The notes under the pieces are model-generated. The model saw only the letters and a list, made by a program, of their open reading frames with translations, was not told where the DNA came from and made no database searches. A stretch of 7,829 nucleotides of DNA. Source: Actinomyces sp. (GTDB lineage Bacteria > Actinomycetota > Actinomycetes > Actinomycetales > Actinomycetaceae). Below, piece after piece: positions 1 to 7,300 of this stretch. A program made the position numbers and the translations under genes. The stretch lies in the NCBI GenBank assembly GCA_012837655.1, contig DUQT01000041.1, positions 1 to 7,829 on the forward strand, in the 5' to 3' direction. Each line of letters begins with the position of its first letter. The stretch's first letter is position 1.

Positions 1-132
1 CAAGACTTTGTTTCGGGTTGCCGGCGCTACCGGTCGCGGACCGTCATTCACGACGTAACTGACGACTGCCATGCTCACGCCGGCTCGCTCGGCAACATCC
101 TTGCGGGTCACTCGGCTGCTGAAGTGGCCCAT
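1..132 (-). CDS. LacI-family transcriptional regulator, N-terminal part only (runs off the window)
   Basis: The 44 codons visible encode the DNA-binding helix-turn-helix of a LacI/GalR repressor; the hinge and sugar-binding domain lie beyond position 1. Seen: residues 8-19 VTRKDVAERAGV form the first helix and turn, and VSMAVVSYVV (19-28) is the recognition helix. It is followed by VNDGPRPVAPATR (28-40), a pattern common in actinobacterial LacI proteins. The residues at the usual specificity positions are Met21, Ala22 and Tyr26. The ATG at 132 overlaps the TGA of the upstream alpha-galactosidase gene by one base (TGATG), so translational coupling is likely; a GTG directly before it is in frame and is an alternative start. 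From its position it probably controls the alpha-galactosidase operon in response to a galactoside or its product, but the ligand cannot be inferred from this fragment. Confidence 0.9.
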   Translation of the reverse strand, partial: MGHFSSRVTRKDVAERAGVSMAVVSYVVNDGPRPVAPATRNKVL

Positions 133-2363
133 CACTGAGCCACCACTTCAAACAGCAAGGCCTGATCAGGGAACATTTGCGGAACCTGTAATCCCGCCTG
201 TTGCAGGATGGAACCTTTCGCAAAGATTCCCTCGAAATAGCGCCTAGCGCTGTCCGCGACTTCAGACTCTTGTATAGGACCAAACCAGTCTGGGGCAATC
301 AGTCCTGCAGGCTCACTACCGACCACGACCGGTCTGATCCGGTACGTGCAACCATTATCCAATCCAGCAAACCGGACACGCCCTCGGGGCGAAATCTTCG
401 CACGATCACGGGTGACCAGTTGGAACAGGCCGCGCGTCTGCTGCGAATCTACAACGCCGTGAAGGCAAAGGGATTCATCTTGAGTTTCACACCGAACCAC
501 TTCTGACGAGTGCAGGAAATCGCGGTTTGCTTTGTAGAACGCGATCCAAGCCTCAAGGTCGGCGAGCTCTTCTTCAGTGGCCGACAGAATGTCCCACTCG
601 ATCCCGAAATGCCCCCAAATAGCCGTGCCGCCGCGCATCGCCATGTTCGACCAGCGACCCGTCGTATGCGAAATCGGGGACGCAACGTGGGTGCCCATCA
701 ACTCCGGAGGAGCCACCTGGTTGTACCACCGCATCATCTCCTGACGCTCGACCGGATCGATGCAATCCGACGCCCAAAAACGGTCCGTGTGCTGCAGGAT
801 CTCCAGATCAACCCGTCCGCCGCCGGACGCGCAACTTTCGATCTCCAGACCAGGACACTCCGCCTTGATTTCATCAAGTAGCCTGTAGGTCGCCCTGGTC
901 TGTTCCGACACCGAAGCACGCCCTCCCAAATGGGAATTTCCCGCCTGAATCAAGTCGCGATTGTGGTCCCATTTGATGTAGTCAATCGAATATTCGTTTA
1001 CGAGGGCGGTGATGCGGTTCTTGACGTACTCAAATGCTTCCGGGATCGTGATGTTTAAGACCTGCTGGTGACGCCAACGAACGGGCAGGGACTCGGCATC
1101 GGAACTGCCCTGCCCCGCCATGATCCAGTCGGGGTGCTCGCGGGCAAGGTTGGAATCCTCGTTGATCATTTCGGGTTCAAACCACAGCCCAAACTGCATG
1201 CCCAGCTCGTGGACGTAATCCGCGAGCGGGGCGAGCCCATCCGGCCAAACGTCCGGATCTACGTGCCAGTCCCCCAATCCCTTGTGGTCGTTCCTGCGCC
1301 CAAGGAACCAGCCGTCATCGAGGACGAATCGCTCCACGCCGATCTGAGCGGCGCGCTCCGCGAGTTTCTTCAGCTTGGGCAATGAGTGATCAAAGTAGAC
1401 GGCTTCCCACACATTCAATGTGACAGGACGGGGCGTCTTTGGATGGTTTTCGCGGGCACGGAACCACTTGTGGACCTGTTGGGAAGCATCGTCGAGGCCG
1501 TAGGCGTGGAGCGCGTAGAACCACGGTGTCGCATAGGTTTCGTTCTGACCTAGAGTGACTTCGCCCGGCAGGAGGAGTTCGGATGCGCCGATGACTTGCT
1601 GACCCGAGATAAGCTTTTCGACCCATACTCGGTGATCACCTGACCATGCTGTGTGGAGGCCCCACACCTCGCCGCTTCTGAACGAGAATCCTTGGCGACC
1701 AGCGAAGGTAAATCCTGGGGCATCGAAACCGGTGCGCCCGTGGCGAAGCTCGCGTAGATCGCAACCGAGTGTAACGGGACGGCGTTGAGGTATTCTTTCC
1801 TTCCCCCACCGACCTGTGGTGTCAAAGATTTCGTTGGCTTCCAACGGCACGGGCATCGCGATGCCGAACTCATCCAGGTGATATTCGGAGGAGTCTAGGT
1901 TCGTGACCTCTGCACGAATCCGAATCAGACCTTGCGGTAGGGCCTGGACGATTATTGCGACCTCCAGGTTTGCGTCATCGCTCTTTGAGGTGAACTTGAC
2001 CTGATCGTCGTGGACAAATGCGACGTCGTTTTCGAGCCTCGTATTGTCGGGTAGCTCAACGATCACGTCGCCAAAACGCGGGGTCCAGGCAGTTCCGTCG
2101 GCTCGGCTTCCCACTAGTCCTGGACGGCCTAGCCATCCGTCAGACTCCAGTGGAACGATCCTGGTTGGACTTCGCAGATCTGGCGGGTTGCCGCCTAGCG
2201 GTTCACGGTTCGCTAATGCCGCCGCAAGCACATCTGACGCGGCTATTTCGCCTAGTGATTCACCCCAATAACAAATCTGCGGAAGGCTTCCCAACGAATT
2301 ATCAAAGATAACCGCAGAGCTTCCAGCAGTAATGTAAACAGCTTCGATGCCTGATTCTTCCAC
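132..2363 (-). CDS. Alpha-galactosidase, glycoside hydrolase family 36
   Basis: This 743-residue enzyme hydrolyses terminal alpha-1,6-galactose from melibiose, raffinose or stachyose by a retaining mechanism. No signal peptide is seen, so it acts in the cytoplasm on imported sugars. Domains: an N-terminal beta-sandwich (about 20-290), a TIM barrel (about 310-620) and a C-terminal beta domain (about 630-743), the usual full length for bacterial GH36. Visible motifs are RFVLDDGWF (345-353), GLWFEPEMI (392-400), YIKWDHNRD (462-470) with the expected nucleophile Asp466, CASGGGRVD (511-519) and WASDCIDPVER (530-540) with the expected acid/base Asp533. Nothing catalytic is missing. The start is GTG with AGGAG six bases upstream. 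It follows the methionine-synthase-like gene by a 74-bp gap and its stop overlaps the start of the LacI gene, which suggests a co-transcribed, LacI-controlled unit. The exact galactoside preference cannot be read from sequence. Confidence 0.96.
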   Translation of the reverse strand: MEESGIEAVYITAGSSAVIFDNSLGSLPQICYWGESLGEIAASDVLAAALANREPLGGNPPDLRSPTRIVPLESDGWLGRPGLVGSRADGTAWTPRFGDVIVELPDNTRLENDVAFVHDDQVKFTSKSDDANLEVAIIVQALPQGLIRIRAEVTNLDSSEYHLDEFGIAMPVPLEANEIFDTTGRWGKERIPQRRPVTLGCDLRELRHGRTGFDAPGFTFAGRQGFSFRSGEVWGLHTAWSGDHRVWVEKLISGQQVIGASELLLPGEVTLGQNETYATPWFYALHAYGLDDASQQVHKWFRARENHPKTPRPVTLNVWEAVYFDHSLPKLKKLAERAAQIGVERFVLDDGWFLGRRNDHKGLGDWHVDPDVWPDGLAPLADYVHELGMQFGLWFEPEMINEDSNLAREHPDWIMAGQGSSDAESLPVRWRHQQVLNITIPEAFEYVKNRITALVNEYSIDYIKWDHNRDLIQAGNSHLGGRASVSEQTRATYRLLDEIKAECPGLEIESCASGGGRVDLEILQHTDRFWASDCIDPVERQEMMRWYNQVAPPELMGTHVASPISHTTGRWSNMAMRGGTAIWGHFGIEWDILSATEEELADLEAWIAFYKANRDFLHSSEVVRCETQDESLCLHGVVDSQQTRGLFQLVTRDRAKISPRGRVRFAGLDNGCTYRIRPVVVGSEPAGLIAPDWFGPIQESEVADSARRYFEGIFAKGSILQQAGLQVPQMFPDQALLFEVVAQ

Positions 2364-2369
2364 GCCAAA

Positions 2370-2374
2370 CTCCT
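2370..2374 (-). promoter_or_regulatory. Ribosome binding site of the alpha-galactosidase
   Basis: AGGAG stands six bases before the GTG at 2363-2361. It settles the use of a GTG start, since no ATG is placed comparably. Confidence 0.75.
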
Positions 2375-2437
2375 GTAGTCCGCCCTGACTTATTGATTAC
2401 GCGTGCCAGCACAATAGCGCAGATCATGAAACTGTGG

Positions 2438-3265
2438 TTAAACCAGTCGAGCGCCTTCAGCTAGCGCCTCCAGTTTCGCCCACGCAAGAGAGAGGTGAAT
2501 ACGCCCTCCTAAACCACAATCGGTAGACGCGATCACGCGATCTGGACCGACAATGTCTACGAATCGGGAGATTCGTTGCGCGACCAGTTCCGGATGCTCG
2601 ATGACATTGGTGGAGTGCCCAACGATTCCTGGAATTAGAACCATATCCTTAGGTAGATCGACCTCGCGCCAAACGGTCCACTCGTGTTCGTGGCGAGCGT
2701 TCGCGGCCTCGAACGATATGTACTTGGCGTTGACGGTAAGCACGTTGTCGACGATGTCCTTCAGCGGAATATCGGTGCTGTGCGGGCCATGCCAGGATCC
2801 CCAGCAGAGGTGCAGGCGAACCTGCTCCGGGTTGATGCCTTCCAACGCGGTGTTGATCGCATCGATGCGGACCTGGATGTAGCGCTGGTAGTCCTCCACA
2901 CTGGGAGCCGGATTGATCTGATCCCACGACTCAGCGAGCGACGGATCGTCAATTTGCACAGTCAGACCAGCGTCCGTGATCGCGCGGTATTCTTGGCGAA
3001 GAGCCTCCGCCCACCCTTGTACAACTTCTTCATCGTTGTCGTAGTAGGCGTTTGACAGGCGTGCCGCCGATCCCGGAGAAACTGCGGCAATGAATCCGTC
3101 GCTGCGGTCGATACCGATCTCATGCTGGCGTGCGACTACGTCATTTACCGAAGATTGGAGAGTCTGAGCGAACATGTCCTCACCCATCTCTTGTCTCCTC
3201 AAGTTTGCATTGAGCAGTTCTTCAGTACGCGGCAGTGAGCCTACGTGGGTCGTCCGGATCGCCAT
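2438..3265 (-). CDS. Cobalamin-independent methionine synthase (MetE C-terminal domain) family protein, with apparent internal deletion
   Basis: This 275-residue protein belongs to the UROD/MetE-like barrel superfamily, in the group of single-domain relatives of the MetE C-terminal half, which are typically about 370 residues. Seen: IRTTHVGSLPR near the N-terminus (3-13), the counterpart of the MetE IGSFPQT loop; LHLCWGSWHG with His152 and Cys154; FEAAN with Glu186; and STDCGLGGR with Cys250. These four match the MetE zinc ligands. Family members I recall have some 90 residues between RQ-E-GID (46-53 here) and GFIAAVSPGSAAR (57-69 here), including a GEYGH-like segment that corresponds to the homocysteine-contacting part of MetE. 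That block is absent and the frame is kept. The ATG at 3265 has AAGGAGG five bases upstream; an in-frame TTG at 3280 lies before that site and is not preferred. Role: methyl or other thiol transfer is the family chemistry, but this copy may be inactive or altered. The gene heads the alpha-galactosidase/LacI cluster. Confidence 0.85.
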   Translation of the reverse strand: MAIRTTHVGSLPRTEELLNANLRRQEMGEDMFAQTLQSSVNDVVARQHEIGIDRSDGFIAAVSPGSAARLSNAYYDNDEEVVQGWAEALRQEYRAITDAGLTVQIDDPSLAESWDQINPAPSVEDYQRYIQVRIDAINTALEGINPEQVRLHLCWGSWHGPHSTDIPLKDIVDNVLTVNAKYISFEAANARHEHEWTVWREVDLPKDMVLIPGIVGHSTNVIEHPELVAQRISRFVDIVGPDRVIASTDCGLGGRIHLSLAWAKLEALAEGARLV

Positions 3266-3270
3266 TTCGC

Positions 3271-3277
3271 CCTCCTT
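3271..3277 (-). promoter_or_regulatory. Ribosome binding site of the methionine-synthase-like gene
   Basis: A full AAGGAGG sits five bases before the ATG at 3265-3263. It lies inside the longer reading frame that would begin at TTG 3280, so it decides for the shorter protein. Confidence 0.85.
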
Positions 3278-3297
3278 CAAGGTAAATAATTGTTGGC

Positions 3298-3307
3298 AGT
3301 TCGAACT
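3298..3307. promoter_or_regulatory. 10-bp perfect palindrome, candidate operator
   Basis: AGTTCGAACT is a perfect inverted repeat with a central CG, in the 169-bp divergent gap between the methionine-synthase-like gene and fluC. It lies about 33 bases upstream of the ATG at 3265, where a repressor would block transcription of the minus-strand cluster. LacI-family operators often have a central CG. The LacI protein encoded at the end of this cluster is the natural candidate, but a 10-bp palindrome can arise by chance. Confidence 0.3.
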
Positions 3308-3316
3308 CTAACTATC

Positions 3317-3403
3317 TTGTTCGGAGGGCGTTTTTCGGCTCATAGTGTGAACTAGCCTCTCGATCCGAGCCCCACGATCGGGTATTCAGACCGAGGGTAG
3401 ACT
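3317..3403 (+). promoter_or_regulatory. Candidate promoter region for the fluC pair
   Basis: Two weak sigma-70-like signals face fluC. TTGTTC (3317-3322) and CATAGT (3341-3346) are 18 bases apart. Closer to the gene, TAGACT (3398-3403) fits an actinobacterial -10 box but has no good -35; it would give a leader of roughly 25 bases. No fluoride riboswitch (crcB motif) is recognisable between here and the start codon. Confidence 0.3.
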
Positions 3404-3434
3404 GGAAACGTCCTTATCAATCGACGGAGAACTA

Positions 3435-3836
3435 ATGCTCCAAATCAAACCTGGGCTCCTTGTGTTTTTGGGAGCCTCCCTGGGAACGCTTGCACGTGCC
3501 TTGATCGATCATCTGACTGCTGGCACGCTCGGCGGCATTAGTACGGCTACCGTCATTGTGAATGTGGTCGGCGCCTTCTTGATGGGGATGCTGGTAACTA
3601 CGTGGGGAATGAGGCGCGGACTGCACCCTCTTTGGGACAGAATCAAGATCTTTGCTGGCACTGGGTTCCTGGGAGCATTTACGACGTACTCTGCATTTGC
3701 GTTGGCTGTTGCTCAAAACATCGATCAACCGACAGCTTTCATAGTTGCCGCTGGCACGATCCTTGCAGGAGTAACAGGCGTTTGGCTTGGCGCTGTCCTC
3801 GCGAAGAAGTTCGCAGGCGAGGAGAGCGCGAAATGA
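3435..3836 (+). CDS. fluC: Fluoride channel subunit FluC/CrcB, first copy
   Basis: A 133-residue membrane protein with four predicted hydrophobic segments (about 7-26, 36-56, 70-92, 98-124), the size and fold of FluC. FluC dimers, in dual antiparallel topology, let fluoride leave the cell and so protect enzymes such as enolase and pyrophosphatase. Seen: the N-terminal GASLGTLAR (13-21), VNVVGAF (42-48) with the conserved pore Asn43, and GTGFLGAFTTYSAF (75-88). In that last motif the first of the two pore phenylalanines is Tyr85 and the second is Phe88. GGAG lies five bases before the ATG. The stop overlaps the next fluC start by ATGA, so the two are translated together and probably form a heterodimer, as in many Gram-positive bacteria with paired copies. 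Confidence 0.95.
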   Translation: MLQIKPGLLVFLGASLGTLARALIDHLTAGTLGGISTATVIVNVVGAFLMGMLVTTWGMRRGLHPLWDRIKIFAGTGFLGAFTTYSAFALAVAQNIDQPTAFIVAAGTILAGVTGVWLGAVLAKKFAGEESAK

Positions 3837-4243
3837 TCTGGTTTCTGATGGCACTCGCCGGAGGTTTGGGAGCCTATGGCCGTTACCGCACTGAGCTCGC
3901 CCTCAAGAATGCAATTGCGGATCGCGCTTTGATTCCTGTAAAGCCTGGCGCTGGAGTACTCAGGCACACTGCTCCGGCGTGGCCGATCATTTTGATTAAC
4001 ATAGTCGGATCGTTTGTGGCGGGTTTGTTGGTTGCGCGCGTTAGTAGCGAGGTTTGGCTGATTGCTGGGACTGGACTGCTCGGCGGTTGGACTACTTTTT
4101 CGACAGCGATGGTGGACGTATTCCAAGCATTCACAGCGCAAGATAACCGTGCGCGAGGCGTTCAGGACGCTGTGCTGATTGCTGTGATTGGGCTTGTTAC
4201 TAGTGTTGCTGCCGCACTGGTGGGTCTAACGCTCGGAGCGTGA
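3833..4243 (+). CDS. fluC: Fluoride channel subunit FluC/CrcB, second copy
   Basis: A 136-residue FluC homologue starting at the ATG that overlaps the stop of the first copy (ATGA, 3833-3836), with AGGAG eight bases upstream. Seen: GGLGAYGRYR (10-19), INIVGSF (55-61) with the conserved pore Asn56, and GTGLLGGWTTFSTA (79-92). Here the first pore phenylalanine, Phe89, is kept, but the second position is Ala92. This mirrors the first copy, where the first is Tyr and the second is Phe. The loop between segments 1 and 2 (about 25-50) is longer than in the first copy. A longer frame from an ATG at 3602 runs antiparallel to nothing real and overlaps the first fluC throughout, so it was not used. The pair is likely an obligate heterodimer; which pore conducts cannot be decided here. 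Confidence 0.94.
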   Translation: MIWFLMALAGGLGAYGRYRTELALKNAIADRALIPVKPGAGVLRHTAPAWPIILINIVGSFVAGLLVARVSSEVWLIAGTGLLGGWTTFSTAMVDVFQAFTAQDNRARGVQDAVLIAVIGLVTSVAAALVGLTLGA

Positions 4244-4244
4244 T

Positions 4245-4300
4245 CCACCGGGCGGTAGCCGTTCAGGAGACACCACCGGGCGGTAGCCAATTAGAGGACA
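4245..4300. repeat. Tandem direct repeat, two 28-bp units
   Basis: CCACCGGGCGGTAGCC occurs exactly at 4245-4260 and 4273-4288, each followed by a 12-base tail (GTTCAGGAGACA and AATTAGAGGACA) that agrees at 7 positions and ends in GACA both times. The array begins one base after the fluC stop. It could be the end of a decayed insertion sequence, a protein-binding repeat or a chance duplication; no transposase is nearby. Confidence 0.8.
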
Positions 4301-4320
4301 CTCCCTGCACGTAAACTGAA

Positions 4321-4354
4321 TCTGGCCGGCTCCCCCGTTGGGGAACCGGCCAGA
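4321..4354. terminator. Strong hairpin between convergent genes, probable bidirectional terminator
   Basis: Perfect 9-bp arms TCTGGCCGG (4321-4329) and CCGGCCAGA (4346-4354) enclose a further 5-bp stem TCCCC/GGGGA with a CGTT loop and one C/A mismatch. It stands between fluC, ending at 4243, and the pullulanase, ending at 4393 from the other side. No long T run follows on either strand, so it is not a textbook intrinsic terminator, but its place and stability suit transcription stop or 3' end protection for both units. Confidence 0.7.
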
Positions 4355-4392
4355 TGACTATTCAATTGTGGTTATTCGGTTATGGGCCCTTC

Positions 4393-7300
4393 TTAGGCCT
4401 CCTTGCTGCGACGAACGACCATCGCCACGCCGAGCACCAGGAGTGCCAAAGCCGTGATTCCGGCGGCGATTACCGCGGCCCCCGTCTTGGGCAGACCACC
4501 CGGTTCATCCATTGAGTCACCAGGCTGAGTAGAGCCATCCTGATCAGACGGATCCACAGTCGGGCCTTCAGTGGGCTCGTCTGTCGGTTCAGCCGTCGGC
4601 TCTGACGGCTCAGTGGGATCCGTGGAGTCCGTGGGCTCATCCGTGGGCTCATCCGTGGGCTCGTCAGTCGGTTCGTCGGTTGGCTCCGGATCGACCGAAT
4701 CGGTCGGGTCTGTTTCGGCAGGCTCCGTCGGCCCAACCGGATCCGTTGGCTCCTCAGATTCCACCTTCTCGAACACGATCGCAGCGATGTGCGGAACCGC
4801 AATCGCGCCGGAGTACGTAGCCTCGCCCTCGTTCGCCTTCGATGAATCGGCTGGGGTTACGGGAGTATTCGAAATGTCGGAAAGGATGAGTTTCCAGTCG
4901 CCTTCCGGGAGCTCCGTCTTCCACGCATCCGCGTCCGGATTCACGAACACGACACGCTCGGGCTGGTCCCCGAAGTTCACGCGGTAAGAGAATCGCTTGT
5001 CGCCATCCTCCAGGGAAAGCGCGTCGTAGGCCTGTTCAATCTCGCTATATTCGCGGATCCGCACCCAATCGTTGTCGGCGCGGAACTTCGCCAACTTTTG
5101 GAAGTAGGAAAACGAATCCGCGTATTCTGCCGCGCGATCATAATCGAGGACGTTGATGTGGTCCGGCGAATTGTAGGAGTTCTCAACGCCGTGCTTGGTG
5201 CGCAAGGCTTCCTGGCCTGCGTGAACGAAATTCACGCCGTTGGCGAGGAACTGAAGCTCGGTAGCGAACGCGTGGCGACGAACGATTTCGTCCTCTGAAG
5301 CGTCCGGGAGCGACCCCTTCAGCTTGTCGTACATCGTGTAGTTGTCGTGCGCTTCGTTGTAGTTCACGGACTGCGCCGCATCCGCGTAATCGCGAACGTG
5401 CTGGCCGCCCTTGATCAGGTTGTAGACGTCCCAAGCCACATCATCGGCACCGCCTCCGGACACGTATCCGGTGCCCGGCAGCTTGTTGTGCGTGCCCTTC
5501 ATGGTGTCGCGGAACTTGTCGTTGAAGAACGAGATCCGCGGGATCTGCTTGGCGTTATCCTGGTTCGCGCCCTCAACGCCGTCGGGGTGGTTGCCCATGT
5601 TCCAACCTTCTCCCAGCAGTAGGATCGTGGAATCCACTTCGTCCAGCGCGTCGCGGATCTGTTTCATGGTTTCCACGTCGTGAATGCCCATGAGGTCGAA
5701 TCGGAAGCCATCAATCTGGTAGGCCTCAGCCCAATACTTGAGTGAGTCGATCATGTACTTGCGCATCATCGGCTGCTCAGAGGCGGTCTCATTGCCAACA
5801 CCCGTTCCGTTCTGCAGCGCGCAACCATCCGTGTAACGGAAGTAGTATCCCGGAACCGTGCGGTGCAACGGCGAGGACTCCACGTCGTAAACGTGGTTAT
5901 AAACAACGTCCATGATCACGTACATTCCGGCGTCGTGAACCGCGTCAATCATCGCCTTCATATCAACGATGCGCGATTCCGGATCTTGCGGATCCGACGC
6001 GTAGGAGCCCTCCGGAACGTTGTAGTTCACCGGATCATAGCCCCAGTTGTACTGCTCATCGAAGCCGAGGTTCCCGGTCTCATCGACCGTTGCAAAATCG
6101 TACATGGGCAGGAACTGCACGTGCGTCACGCCAAGCGACTTCAGGTAGTCAAGGCCGGACGGGTTGCCTTCCGCAGTGACCGTGCCTTCCTCTGTCAAAC
6201 CAAGGAACTTGCCCTTGTTTTCAATACCGTTGTCCGGTCCAATCGTCAGGTCGCGAACGTGCGCCTCGTAAATCGTGGCGTTCTCCGGGTTTTCAAACGA
6301 CAGCATGCGCTTGGGCGTCCAACCTTCAGGGTTCAGGTTGTCTACATCAACCACAACCGATCGCGTCGAGTTTGCCGTTGACGAACGCGCATACGGATCC
6401 TGCACCTCGTCGAGTTTTCCATCCTCAAACGTGATGCGGTAACGATATTGCAGCCCGCGAGCATCGCCCTCGTGCGTATATTCCCACGTGCCCTTTTCGC
6501 CAGCCGTCATGGGGATTACTTCCCCGTTATTGGAATAATTTACAAGGCTGACCGATTCCGCCGTGGGGGCCCACAGTCGGAAGATTGTCGAGGATGGAGT
6601 GTAGATCGCTCCGAGTTCACCGTCGAAGTAGTACAAGTCATTGAACTCCTTGGAATGGAGTTCATGACAACTTAGATCAGGTGTTTCGGGCACGTCGGCC
6701 TCGGAGTAGTACACGTTGGGGTCCCCTTGAGCAATCCAAACTTCTGCCTTGCCGTCTTCAAAGTTCGTGAGGAATAGATCGTCCGGTGAGTTCTTTTCGG
6801 CCCACTCGTTTTCTGGTGTTGAGCGGCGCAAAATGATGCCGACCTTGCTGATCGGCTCGGCAGACTCAACGGTCCAGGTAGCGGTGCCGTCTTCTAACTC
6901 GACGCTTTGTCCATCCTTGTTCGGCAACCAGGTCCAAATATTCCAACCGTCATAATCACCCGTGTAACGCACGTAGTGCAATGTGATTTCCGCGGTATGT
7001 GTTGTCGGATCCGGTTCGGTACCGGGATCTGTGCCCGGGTCGGGATCTGTGCCTGGATCGGGGTCGGTCGAATCCGCGACGATGTCGACGCCCCATTCCT
7101 GGGAAGTTTCCGTCTCAGTGAAAGTGACGGTGACGTTCTTGCCCGGCTCGATAGTCACGTCCTGAGACTGGTAAGCCCACTCATTTCCGCCCTCGGAACG
7201 CCTAATCAGCATTCCAATATTGGTGGATCCATCGGGGATTTCAATGGAGGCTTCCAGCTCGCCGTCTTCATTCGCTTCTAGCGGGACGGCCCTGCCGCCT

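Noticed and set aside
510..1385. Plus-strand open frames of 105-123 codons inside the alpha-galactosidase gene
   Set aside because: They are antisense shadows of conserved GH36 coding sequence, without ribosome binding sites or recognisable domains.
2403..2412. GTGCCAGCAC, a short inverted repeat in the gap before the alpha-galactosidase
   Set aside because: Only 4-bp arms and no second copy; too weak to call an operator or terminator.
3347..3434. Fluoride riboswitch before fluC
   Set aside because: I could not recognise the conserved crcB-motif core or its pseudoknot pairings in the short leader.
3602..3832. N-terminal extension of the second fluC from an ATG at 3602
   Set aside because: It would overlap nearly the whole first fluC and add non-homologous residues before a normal FluC start; the ATGA overlap start at 3833 has its own AGGAG.
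4571..4987. Plus-strand Gly/Ser/Val repeat protein frame
   Set aside because: It is the antisense reading of the EPTD-rich linker and adjoining part of the pullulanase; no ribosome binding site or independent coding evidence.
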